Shown here: piece after piece, positions 7,017 to 13,226 of the stretch
Numbering within the stretch: position 1 is the first letter of the stretch
Layout of the letters: each line of letters begins with the position of its first letter
Source of the DNA: an uncultured Burkholderiales bacterium
GTDB taxonomy: Bacteria; Pseudomonadota; Gammaproteobacteria; Burkholderiales; Burkholderiaceae
Assembly (NCBI GenBank): GCA_903845315.1
Contig: CAIMWY010000121.1
Location: 1-13,403, forward strand
Length of the DNA stretch: 13,403 nucleotides
Direction: 5' to 3'
Position numbers and translations under genes: made by a program
The notes under the pieces: generated by a model
Seen by the model: only the letters and a program-made list of their open reading frames with translations
The model's database searches: none
Told to the model about the DNA's origin: nothing

Positions 7017-7097
7017 GTGGGGCGCAGGCAGCGCCTGATGTGGCGACATTCCGTCGCGCAGCGATGGGAGCCACGTCAGGTGCTGCCCGCTCCCCAC
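7017..7097. repeat. 81-nt imperfect inverted repeat between lysA and msrQ
   Basis: Positions 7017-7044 pair with 7070-7097: of 28 positions I count 24 Watson-Crick pairs, 2 G-T pairs and 2 mismatches (7023/7091 and 7026/7088), around a 25-nt loop. Alternative small hairpins nest within it (GGCGC-AGGCA-GCGCC at 7021-7035; GCGAC-ATTCC-GTCGC at 7043-7057). There is no T run on either side, so it is not a standard terminator, although it sits where one would be expected for two convergent genes. It resembles a REP/BIME or MITE-like unit; a single copy is present in this window. Confidence 0.7.
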
Positions 7098-7108
7098 AAC
7101 GAGAGAAA

Positions 7109-7726
7109 TCAACGCTTCATCCACCAAGTGCGAACACGCCACAACAACAAGCCGTCCAAGATCAGGCCATACACCCACACCTCGGCAAAGTTGTGCTTGC
7201 CCGCGCGCATCCAGTAAAAGTGCAACACCGCCAAGCCAGCCACCCAGTAGACCGCTTTGTGCAAAGTTTGCCAACGCTTCGCTCCTAAACGGCGAATGGC
7301 CGCATTGAACGACGTGGCAGCCAAGGGCGTGAGCAACACAAAGCCTGAAAAGCCCATCCAAATGAACGGGCGCTTGGCAATGTCGTGGGCGATGTCGCCC
7401 CACTCAAAGCCCATGTCGAGCCAGCTGTAACACAGCAGGTGCAGCACCGCATAGCCATACACCGTGAGCCCCAGCATGCGGCGAAAGCGCGCCAGCTCAG
7501 GCCAGCCCAAGCTCAGGCGCAGCGGGGTCACGGCCAGCACCAAACACAAGGCACGCAAGGTCCAGTCGCCCGTGGCGCGAATCAGGTATTCAGCCGGGTT
7601 GGCGCCCAGGGCATCGTTGAATGCACCCCACAGCAGCCAAGCAAAGGGCATCACCAACAAGCCGCCCAACAGCGGCTTGGCAGCCGCGTGACGCAGAGCA
7701 GAGCGCACCGTCGGGGTCAAGCTCAA
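7109..7726 (-). CDS. msrQ: Haem-binding membrane subunit MsrQ (YedZ) of the periplasmic Met-sulfoxide reductase
   Basis: Integral membrane b-type haem protein that passes electrons from the respiratory chain or flavins to periplasmic MsrP. The 205 residues are close to E. coli MsrQ (211). About six hydrophobic helices can be traced, starting at LLGGLLVMPFAWLLWGAF. Likely haem-ligand histidines are H96 (GYAVLHLLCY), H156 (RWQTLHKAVYW) and H169 (GLAVLHFYW). The first codon is TTG at 7726, 14 bp after the msrP stop. No ATG is available upstream and no clear Shine-Dalgarno is seen, so the exact start is uncertain; coupling to msrP is likely. It ends 12 nt beyond the large inverted repeat that separates it from lysA. 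Confidence 0.9.
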   Translation of the reverse strand: MSLTPTVRSALRHAAAKPLLGGLLVMPFAWLLWGAFNDALGANPAEYLIRATGDWTLRALCLVLAVTPLRLSLGWPELARFRRMLGLTVYGYAVLHLLCYSWLDMGFEWGDIAHDIAKRPFIWMGFSGFVLLTPLAATSFNAAIRRLGAKRWQTLHKAVYWVAGLAVLHFYWMRAGKHNFAEVWVYGLILDGLLLWRVRTWWMKR

Positions 7727-7740
7727 AACGCGCGTCGTGT

Positions 7741-8754
7741 TTAGAAAAACTTGCTCAGGTCCATGCCCTTGTAGAGCTGACCCACCTGCGCTTCGTACCC
7801 GTTGAACATCAAGGTTTTGCGCTTCTTGGCAAACAGGCCGTCTTCACCAATGCGTCGCTCGGTGGCTTGGCTCCAACGTGGGTGGTCCACAGTCGGATTG
7901 ACGTTGGAATAAAAGCCGTACTCCTGAGGCGCTGAGCGGCCCCACGAGTTGGTGGGCTGTTTGTCGACGAAACGGATCTTGACCAAGCTCTTGGCGCTCT
8001 TGAAACCATATTTCCAAGGCACCACCAAGCGCACGGGCGCGCCACTTTGGTTGGGCAGCACCTCGCCGTACATGCCAAAACTCAACAGGGTCAAGGGGTG
8101 CATGGCTTCGTCCAGACGCAAGCCTTCCACATAAGGCCAATCGAGCACGCGCGAACCCACACCTGGCATGGTTTTGGGATCGGCCAGGGTGATGAACTCC
8201 ACATACTTGGCGCTGCCCAAAGGCTCCACACGCTTGATCAACTCGGACAAGGAGTACCCCACCCAGGGGATGACCATCGACCAGCCCTCCACACAACGCA
8301 GGCGATAAATACGCTCTTCCATGGGGCTGACTTTGAGCAGATCTTCTAAATCTATGGGCCCCGGCTTTTTGACCAAGCCTTCGATCTCGACACGCCAAGG
8401 CTGGGTTTTCAAGGTGTGGGCGTATTTGGCCGGATCGGCTTTGTCGGTGCCGAACTCGTAGTAATTGTTGTAGCTGCTGGCGTCGGCGTAAGGCGTGACT
8501 TTCTCCATCGTGCTAGCCCCCGCTTGGCGGCTCGCAGCGCCTACCAGAGGGCTGAGCTTGCCGGGCTTGACCATAGCGGATTGGGCCCAAGCCTCACGAC
8601 CCGCCCACGCAGTCAGTGCCACGCCGCCAGCCCCCGCCGCGAGTTGCTTCAACCAGTCTCGCCGCTGCACATATGCCGCCTGCGGCGTGATTTCGCTGCT
8701 GTGGGGATGCACAAATCCTGAATCACTGTGGGCTGAAAAGAGGTGGCGCTGCAC
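7741..8754 (-). CDS. msrP: Periplasmic molybdenum-cofactor methionine sulfoxide reductase MsrP (YedY)
   Basis: Reduces methionine sulfoxide in oxidised periplasmic proteins using molybdopterin. I start it at GTG 8754 because AGGAG lies about 7 nt upstream; this gives 337 residues (E. coli MsrP 334), whereas an in-frame extension to 8868 adds an Arg/His-rich stretch unlike the family. A twin-arginine signal ([18 protein letters not shown], arginines 31-32) directs folded export. The conserved [17 protein letters not shown] and [19 protein letters not shown] blocks follow. The cofactor-ligand Cys is C154 in [20 protein letters not shown], with [18 protein letters not shown] and [18 protein letters not shown] downstream. 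msrQ follows, forming the usual two-gene unit. Confidence 0.95.
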   Translation of the reverse strand: MQRHLFSAHSDSGFVHPHSSEITPQAAYVQRRDWLKQLAAGAGGVALTAWAGREAWAQSAMVKPGKLSPLVGAASRQAGASTMEKVTPYADASSYNNYYEFGTDKADPAKYAHTLKTQPWRVEIEGLVKKPGPIDLEDLLKVSPMEERIYRLRCVEGWSMVIPWVGYSLSELIKRVEPLGSAKYVEFITLADPKTMPGVGSRVLDWPYVEGLRLDEAMHPLTLLSFGMYGEVLPNQSGAPVRLVVPWKYGFKSAKSLVKIRFVDKQPTNSWGRSAPQEYGFYSNVNPTVDHPRWSQATERRIGEDGLFAKKRKTLMFNGYEAQVGQLYKGMDLSKFF

Positions 8755-8866
8755 GGTATCTCCTGGTGAGTAATGGGTGCCATTGTGCGGTGGTTGATGC
8801 CGACGTGCACAACGAGACCTCAAAGGCCGGACCCATGAAAAGGGGGTTCTGCGCAAATTCGAAGTC
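8755..8866. other. Leader/promoter gap upstream of msrP
   Basis: About 110 bp between the msrP start and the cytochrome c4 terminator. It must contain the msrPQ promoter, since the terminator isolates it from the upstream gene. Apart from the AGGAG Shine-Dalgarno before GTG 8754 I see no strong -35/-10 pair and no gene. Confidence 0.5.
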
Positions 8867-8896
8867 AAAAAAAAGCTGGCGCAAGGCCAGCTTTTT
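8867..8896 (-). terminator. Intrinsic terminator of the cytochrome c4 gene
   Basis: An 11-bp perfect stem (AAAAAGCTGGC 8870-8880 with GCCAGCTTTTT 8886-8896) encloses a 5-nt loop. On the minus strand it ends in eight T residues, and it lies 18 bp past the cytochrome c4 stop. The A/T arms would also let it work, less strongly, on the plus strand. Confidence 0.9.
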
Positions 8897-8914
8897 CAAG
8901 TTCAGGAAATCAGA

Positions 8915-9541
8915 TCAACGCAGACCGGCGATGTAGTCGGCCACGGCCTTGATTTCACGGTCATTGAGTTTGGCGGCCACTTGGGTCATTTGCACGCTGT
9001 TTTTGCGCACGCCGTCGCGGAAAGAGGTCAACTGTGCCGCGGAGTACTCGGCATGCTGGCCAGACAGTCGGGGGTACTGCGAGGGAATGCCTGCACCGTT
9101 GGGGGTGTGACAACCGGCGCAAGCGGCAATCTGGCGGTCGGCAATGCCGCCGCGGTAAATGCGCTCACCCAGGGTGACCAACTCTTTGTCTTTGGCGAAG
9201 CCGGTTTTGGCTTTCTTGGAACCCACCCAAGCAGCGATGTTCTTCATGTCGTCGTCGCTCAGGGCGGCCACCATGCCGCTCATGATGGCATTGGCACGCT
9301 TGCCTGATTTGAACTCTTGCAATTGCTTGACGATGTACTCAGGGTGCTGCTGGGCCAGCTTGGGGTTGACGGGGGTGCCTGAGTTGCCATCGGCTCCGTG
9401 GCAAGCCGCGCAAACGGCGGTGAAGCTGGCTTCGCCTTTGGCCACGTCTGGTTTGGCGGCTTTGGTGGGTGCGTTGGCGTGTGCAGACACAACAGGAGCT
9501 ACCAAGGCGGCAGCGATCAGCAATGAGGCAAACAATTTCAT
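8915..9541 (-). CDS. Periplasmic di-haem cytochrome c4
   Basis: Electron carrier of the respiratory chain, usually delivering electrons to cytochrome oxidases. The 208-residue product starts at ATG 9541 (MKLFASLLIAAALVAPVVSA), a Sec signal peptide cleaved around AHA. Two homologous cytochrome c domains follow, each with a CXXCH haem site: CAACH in the first, CAGCH in the second. Distal methionines are likely in NAIMSGMVAALSD and KNSVQMTQVAAKLND. The repeated pattern HPEYIVKQLQEFKSGKR / HAEYSAAQLTSFRDGVRK is typical of c4. An upstream in-frame codon at 9568 would add nine residues before the signal peptide and is not favoured. Divergent from engB, an arrangement also seen in Pseudomonas. It is closed by a strong terminator. 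Confidence 0.94.
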   Translation of the reverse strand: MKLFASLLIAAALVAPVVSAHANAPTKAAKPDVAKGEASFTAVCAACHGADGNSGTPVNPKLAQQHPEYIVKQLQEFKSGKRANAIMSGMVAALSDDDMKNIAAWVGSKKAKTGFAKDKELVTLGERIYRGGIADRQIAACAGCHTPNGAGIPSQYPRLSGQHAEYSAAQLTSFRDGVRKNSVQMTQVAAKLNDREIKAVADYIAGLR

Positions 9542-9593
9542 AGAGGTGCTTTGGTTAAAGACGCGCAAAGACGCTGAAAAACTCGGCAGATTC

Positions 9594-9599
9594 TACAAT
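9594..9599 (+). promoter_or_regulatory. -10 box of engB (TACAAT), predicted leaderless start
   Basis: TACAAT ends 5 bp before the engB ATG (9605), so transcription would begin at or next to the A of the start codon. No good -35 hexamer is visible at 16-18 bp. An out-of-frame ATG at 9598 overlaps the box and cannot start this gene. Confidence 0.45.
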
Positions 9600-9604
9600 G
9601 CTGT

Positions 9605-10336
9605 ATGAATCAGTCAGACACCCAAGCCACCCCCTCCCCTGCCGACACCCCGGAGGAACCCGTGCTCGCCGTCTCGGCTCCGCCTTCGCCCGCAACACCC
9701 CCCTTGAGTCCAGCCGAGCAGGCCAAGCACGCCATGGGCTGGTTACACACCGCGCGGTTCTTGACCACCGCGGCTCAACTGCACCACCTGCCTGCCTACG
9801 AATTGCCTGAAATCGCCTTTGTCGGGCGTTCCAACGCGGGCAAGTCGACCTGCATCAATGTGTTGACACAGCAAAAACGTTTGGCCTATGCCTCCAAAAC
9901 ACCGGGCCGCACCCAGCACATCAACCTGTTTGCTTTGGGCCGCCAAGGCCAGACCGATGCGGTGCTGGCTGACTTGCCGGGTTATGGCTACGCCGCGGTC
10001 CCCAAGCAAGACAAGATCCGCTGGCAGCAAGTGATGGCCAACTATTTGCTCACCCGCGAGAATCTGCGCGCGGTGGTGCTGCTGTGCGACCCGCGCCATG
10101 GCTTGACCGATCTGGACGATATCTTGCTTGATGTCATTCGCCCGCGTGTCGAACAAGGCCTGAAATTCTTGGTGTTGCTGACCAAGGCCGACAAGCTCAA
10201 CCGCACCGATGGCGCCAAGGCGCTCTCCATTGCCAAGCTGCAAGCCGGTGGCGGGCACGTCAAGCTGTTCTCTGCCCTCAAAAAGCAAGGCGTGGATGAA
10301 GTCGCCACCTTGCTCTACGACTGGATGCACCCGTGA
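9605..10336 (+). CDS. engB: Ribosome-biogenesis GTPase EngB (YihA/YsxC)
   Basis: Essential TRAFAC-class GTPase involved in large ribosomal subunit assembly and linked to cell division. The 243-residue protein shows G1 GRSNAGKST (74-82), the G2 region SKTPGRTQHINLF, G3 DLPGYGYAAVP, G4 TKADKL and G5 SALKKQGVDE. E. coli EngB has 210 residues; the excess here is an N-terminal Pro/Ala/Ser-rich, probably disordered tail of about 36 residues. An internal ATG at 9734 (MGWLHTARF) would remove that tail, but the -10 box at 9594-9599 favours the first ATG. The stop overlaps the start of the downstream hydrolase (GTGA). Confidence 0.94.
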   Translation: MNQSDTQATPSPADTPEEPVLAVSAPPSPATPPLSPAEQAKHAMGWLHTARFLTTAAQLHHLPAYELPEIAFVGRSNAGKSTCINVLTQQKRLAYASKTPGRTQHINLFALGRQGQTDAVLADLPGYGYAAVPKQDKIRWQQVMANYLLTRENLRAVVLLCDPRHGLTDLDDILLDVIRPRVEQGLKFLVLLTKADKLNRTDGAKALSIAKLQAGGGHVKLFSALKKQGVDEVATLLYDWMHP

Positions 10337-11310
10337 TTCAAACGCTTACCCACACTCTGCCTCACGGCATCACGTTGAGTTGCCGAGTCAGTGGTGAACC
10401 AGGTCGGCCCGTGTTGGTGTTTTTGCACGGATTTCCTGAAGCGGCCTTTGTATGGGATGCGCTGCTGAGCTACTTTGCGCAACCCGAACACGGCGGCTAC
10501 CGGTGTGTGGCGCCTAACCTGCGCGGTTACGAACATTCCAGCGCCCCGGCAGAAGTGAGCGCGTACCGCGCCAAACACTTGGTGCAAGACATTTCTGCCT
10601 TGGCCACCCTAGAGAGCCCCGGCGCGCCCTTGGCTGGTTTGGTGGCGCACGACTGGGGTGGCGCGATGGCTTGGAACTTCGCCAACCAACACCCCACGCA
10701 GTTGCGACGCTTGGTCATCCTCAACGCACCGCATCCCGGCACCTTGTTGCGTGAATTGCAAAACAACCCGGCACAACAAGCCGCCAGTGCCTACATGAAT
10801 TTTTTGGTTCGCCCCGATGCGCAAGATCTTCTGGCCGAAGACGACTACCGCCGTCTGTGGGAGTTCTTCACCAGCATGGGCGCCGCAGATGGCAAACACG
10901 CATGGTTGACCGAGGCGATCAAAGACCAATACCGCGCCATCTGGGCGCAGGGCTTGGACGGCGCGCTGAACTATTACCGCGCCACGCCCATGCGGCCACC
11001 CCGCTTGGGCGACCCGGCGGCCTCGGCCTTGCATTTGCCGCAGAACATCCTGACGGTGAACCTGCCCACTTGCGTGATCTGGGGCATGCAAGACACGGCC
11101 TTGCTACCAGGCCTGCTCGACGGCTTAGCCGCTTATGTGCCCAAGCTCAGCCTGCACCGCATCAAAAACGGCACCCATTGGTTGCTCCATGAACAAACGG
11201 CAAGAGTGACGCAGTTGATCGGAGACTTTCTGGGCGAAGACAAAGCAGCGCGCACTGCGGCTGAACGCACCACGCGCATCAGCGCGCGCACGCACGACAA
11301 GCATCAATAA
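10333..11310 (+). CDS. Alpha/beta hydrolase, probable epoxide hydrolase
   Basis: The 325-residue protein has the signatures of soluble epoxide hydrolases and related haloalkane dehalogenases: an oxyanion-hole motif HGFPE (32-36), nucleophile Asp in AHDWGGAMAW (D107), acid Asp in IWGMQDTALL (D254) and base His in NGTHWLLHE (H282). Cap-domain tyrosines that could activate an epoxide oxygen are Y154 (ASAYMNFL) and Y214/Y215 (NYYRA); this spacing relative to D107 closely follows Agrobacterium EchA. The C-terminal tail of about 25 residues is Arg/Thr-rich and probably disordered. The start GTG overlaps the engB stop by four bases, implying translational coupling. The substrate is unknown; dehalogenase activity is the main alternative. 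Confidence 0.85.
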   Translation: MIQTLTHTLPHGITLSCRVSGEPGRPVLVFLHGFPEAAFVWDALLSYFAQPEHGGYRCVAPNLRGYEHSSAPAEVSAYRAKHLVQDISALATLESPGAPLAGLVAHDWGGAMAWNFANQHPTQLRRLVILNAPHPGTLLRELQNNPAQQAASAYMNFLVRPDAQDLLAEDDYRRLWEFFTSMGAADGKHAWLTEAIKDQYRAIWAQGLDGALNYYRATPMRPPRLGDPAASALHLPQNILTVNLPTCVIWGMQDTALLPGLLDGLAAYVPKLSLHRIKNGTHWLLHEQTARVTQLIGDFLGEDKAARTAAERTTRISARTHDKHQ

Positions 11311-12170
11311 AGCTCGGCAGCGCCAGGCGGGCGGGTTTTGAAACGCTTGTGCACCCAGAAGTACTGGGCCGGCATGGTGTCGATCAGCGCTTGCAAGCGC
11401 ACATTCATGTCGGCGGTGTCCGCTTGCGCATCGTCGGTAGGGAAGTTTGACCACGCAGGATGCACCACCACCTCGTAGCCGCTGGGCGTCATGCGCGTGA
11501 TGACAGGCACCACCCGCGCGCGACCCAACTTGGCAAAACGGGACAAGGACGGCACCGTCGCGGCTGGTTCGCCATAAAACGGTACAAAAATCGATTCATT
11601 GGGGCCGAAATTCATGTCGGGCAGCAAATACAGCAAGGCGTGTTGGCGCAGAGCGCTGACGATGGGCTTGACGCCGTCTTCTCGGCTGAGCAGTCGGACA
11701 TCACCAAACCGCTGACGGCCCTGGGCCACCCAAGCGTCCACAGCGGCATTGGATTGCGGCGTGAAGATGGTGGTGAAGCGCAAAGGCAAATTCAGGGTCA
11801 GCGCCGTCCACCCCACATCCAGCCCCACAAAATGTGGCGCGAACAGCACGGTGGGTTGTTCCTGAGACAAACTGGCCACCTCACCGCTCAAGGTCACCCG
11901 TGACTCAATACACGCAGGCGAGCGGTGCCACAACCAACTACGATCGAGCCAGGCCTGGGCAAAGTGCACAAAACTCTGGCGCGCCAATGCCGCGCGCTCG
12001 CTCGGGCTTAAGGCGGGAAAGCAGATGCGCAAGTTGGTCATGGCCACATGGCGTCGCTCGGCCACCAGCGCAAACAGCAACAGCCCCAAACCCGCGCCTA
12101 AAGATCGCAGCAGCGACAAAGGCAAATAACCCAATCCACGCAGGAACCAGAGCCCAAATTGCGACAACAC
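11304..12170 (-). CDS. LpxL/HtrB-family lipid A acyltransferase (second of pair, HX4D type)
   Basis: Inner-membrane lysophospholipid-acyltransferase-fold enzyme that adds a secondary acyl chain to Kdo-lipid A or a related acceptor. The 288 residues begin with a membrane anchor (LGAGLGLLLFALVAERR). The catalytic motif is H113-FVGL-D118, an HX4D in place of the usual HX4E of LpxL/LpxM; several betaproteobacterial paralogues show this form. Further family blocks are YLLPDMNFGPNESIFVPFYG, TVPSLSRFAKLGRARVVPVI and QYFWVHKRFKTRP near the end. The start is GTG 12170, 3 bp after the upstream paralogue's stop, with a purine-rich GAGGG before it. Its 3' end overlaps the convergent hydrolase gene by 7 bp. 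LpxL versus LpxM specificity cannot be assigned. Confidence 0.9.
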   Translation of the reverse strand: MLSQFGLWFLRGLGYLPLSLLRSLGAGLGLLLFALVAERRHVAMTNLRICFPALSPSERAALARQSFVHFAQAWLDRSWLWHRSPACIESRVTLSGEVASLSQEQPTVLFAPHFVGLDVGWTALTLNLPLRFTTIFTPQSNAAVDAWVAQGRQRFGDVRLLSREDGVKPIVSALRQHALLYLLPDMNFGPNESIFVPFYGEPAATVPSLSRFAKLGRARVVPVITRMTPSGYEVVVHPAWSNFPTDDAQADTADMNVRLQALIDTMPAQYFWVHKRFKTRPPGAAELY

Positions 12171-12173
12171 GGC

Positions 12174-13040
12174 TCAGCCCTCTGCCCGAGGTTGTTTGTC
12201 GCGCGCATAACTCCAGAGGTATTGGCCCGGAGCCGCTCGCACCAGTTGCTCAACCCCACGGTTAACCGCTGCGGCCGCCAACTCAGGCGCGCAGGTGGTG
12301 TCCAGCAACTCGGGGGCGTTGAACGGGCGCATGTGCATGCAAAAACCCTGGCCCGGCGCCAAGCGTTCACACCAGGTCAAGATCACGGTGGCACCAGTTT
12401 GTTGCGCCAGCTTGGACAACAAGGTCATGGTGTACACCTTACGGCCAAAAAACGGCGCCCACACACCTTGCCCCAAGGGTGGCACTTGATCCGGCAAGAT
12501 GGCGGTGTAACCGCCGGCACGCAAGGTGCGAATCAAGGTGCGTACCCCTGCCAACGACGTGGGAGCAGATGCCAAATAGGGACGCGTTCTTGCTTGGGCC
12601 ACCAAGGGTTCCAACCAAGCTTTGCGGGCAGGCCGATAAAGCGCCACCAAGGGGCCAAAGCGAGGGCCAAACTTTTCGGCAATCGCTTGGGCACCGATTT
12701 CCCAGCAGCCCAAATGGGGCGACATCAAAATCGCCCCCTTACCAGCGGCCATGGCCGCTTCAAAATGCTCGGCGCCGTCCCAACGCACCACATCGCCCAA
12801 GGGCTCAGAGGTAGAGCGCATCCACACCCAGGGCAACTCAGCCACCATCATGCCCATCGCCGCAATCGCAGGACGCGCGTCGCGCCAAGCCACACGGGCA
12901 GCCTGCGCATTGGCCCTGAAGTGCTGGCGATAGCGGGGCGACAAGGCCCACACCAACCAACCCAGCACGGCACCCACGCGTTGCATCCACGACAGTGGCA
13001 TGCGCGATAGCCAAACAAACAAACGGGTGACTGGGGCCAT
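12174..13040 (-). CDS. lpxL: LpxL/HtrB-family lipid A acyltransferase (first of pair, HX4E type)
   Basis: Paralogue of the following gene, also 288 residues, acting at the cytoplasmic face of the inner membrane on lipid A precursors. An N-terminal membrane helix (RVGAVLGWLVWALS) precedes an amphipathic region and the catalytic HX4E motif SPHLGCWEIGA (H109, E114). Later blocks are LPDQVPPLGQGVWAPFFGRK, LLSKLAQQTGATVIL and QYLWSYARDKQPR. In the last block the common aromatic (R-Y/F-K) is replaced by Asp. The start is ATG 13040. It is divergent from metK, an arrangement familiar in Burkholderiales, and the two acyltransferases are almost certainly one transcript. Confidence 0.91.
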   Translation of the reverse strand: MAPVTRLFVWLSRMPLSWMQRVGAVLGWLVWALSPRYRQHFRANAQAARVAWRDARPAIAAMGMMVAELPWVWMRSTSEPLGDVVRWDGAEHFEAAMAAGKGAILMSPHLGCWEIGAQAIAEKFGPRFGPLVALYRPARKAWLEPLVAQARTRPYLASAPTSLAGVRTLIRTLRAGGYTAILPDQVPPLGQGVWAPFFGRKVYTMTLLSKLAQQTGATVILTWCERLAPGQGFCMHMRPFNAPELLDTTCAPELAAAAVNRGVEQLVRAAPGQYLWSYARDKQPRAEG

Positions 13041-13069
13041 GAGGCGGATAAGAACGATAAAAGTTGAAA

Positions 13070-13075
13070 TACAAT
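13070..13075 (+). promoter_or_regulatory. -10 box of metK (TACAAT)
   Basis: TACAAT lies 6 bp before position 13082. The expected transcription start therefore falls at 13081-13082, exactly the first bases of the riboswitch P1 stem, which supports both calls. The -35 region is unconvincing. Confidence 0.5.
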
Positions 13076-13080
13076 ATCGA

Positions 13081-13169
13081 TTGTCGCTGAGTTAACAGAG
13101 CAACTTGCAGAGCGACAACCCCACCTTGGTGGGACCCGAATCGGTGACAACTGGTTCATCTGCTAAAGC
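13081..13169 (+). ncRNA. SAM-II-like riboswitch with enlarged loop, metK leader
   Basis: The leader contains SAM-II core elements in order. P1 is a perfect 8-bp stem, TTGTCGCT (13081-13088) with AGCGACAA (13111-13118). Its loop holds GAGTTAACAGAGCAACTTGCAG-type sequence matching the SAM-II pattern (TTAAC, then TTGCA). The 3' part has CTGCTAAAGC (13160-13169), containing the conserved GCTAAA. GCAG at 13107-13110 can pair with CTGC at 13160-13163 to form the pseudoknot. Unlike classic compact SAM-II, about 41 nt separate P1 from the pseudoknot strand, including a hairpin CCCACC-TT-GGTGGG (13120-13133). I recall SAM-II variants with long loops being described by comparative genomics; SAM-V shares the same core. 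Position before metK fits SAM feedback. Confidence 0.75.
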
Positions 13170-13178
13170 GTTCGCCGG

Positions 13179-13219
13179 GCTCCTTCGGGGTTGGCAACGC
13201 CAACATCAACCTTAGGAGC
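13179..13219 (+). promoter_or_regulatory. Candidate translational switch and Shine-Dalgarno of metK
   Basis: The metK Shine-Dalgarno AGGAG (13214-13218) is 8 nt before the ATG. GCTCCT at 13179-13184 is perfectly complementary to AGGAGC at 13214-13219, and between them sits a hairpin GTTGGC-AAC-GCCAAC (13190-13204). The same GCTCC can instead pair with the adjacent GGGGT (13187-13191) over a TTC loop. The two folds exclude each other, one hiding and one freeing the ribosome site. There is no T run, so control would be translational. Confidence 0.5.
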
Positions 13220-13226
13220 TTTTTTC

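Noticed and set aside
7017..7097. Standard bidirectional intrinsic terminator
   Set aside because: Stem is much longer than usual and no T run follows on either strand.
8755..8868. N-terminal extension of msrP to 8868
   Set aside because: The extra 38 residues are Arg/His-rich, would bury the Tat signal, and the AGGAG site before GTG 8754 marks the start.
9598..9810. Short frame starting at ATG 9598
   Set aside because: Overlaps the engB -10 box and runs out of frame through the engB N-terminus; no conserved features.
12159..13010. 283-codon plus-strand frame opposite the lpxL paralogue
   Set aside because: Composition rich in Arg/Gln/His/Gly with no motif; the minus strand encodes an intact acyltransferase.
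13081..13226. SAM-I (S-box) or SAH riboswitch upstream of metK
   Set aside because: The characteristic SAM-I 5' region and kink-turn and the SAH consensus are not seen; the SAM-II core elements fit better.
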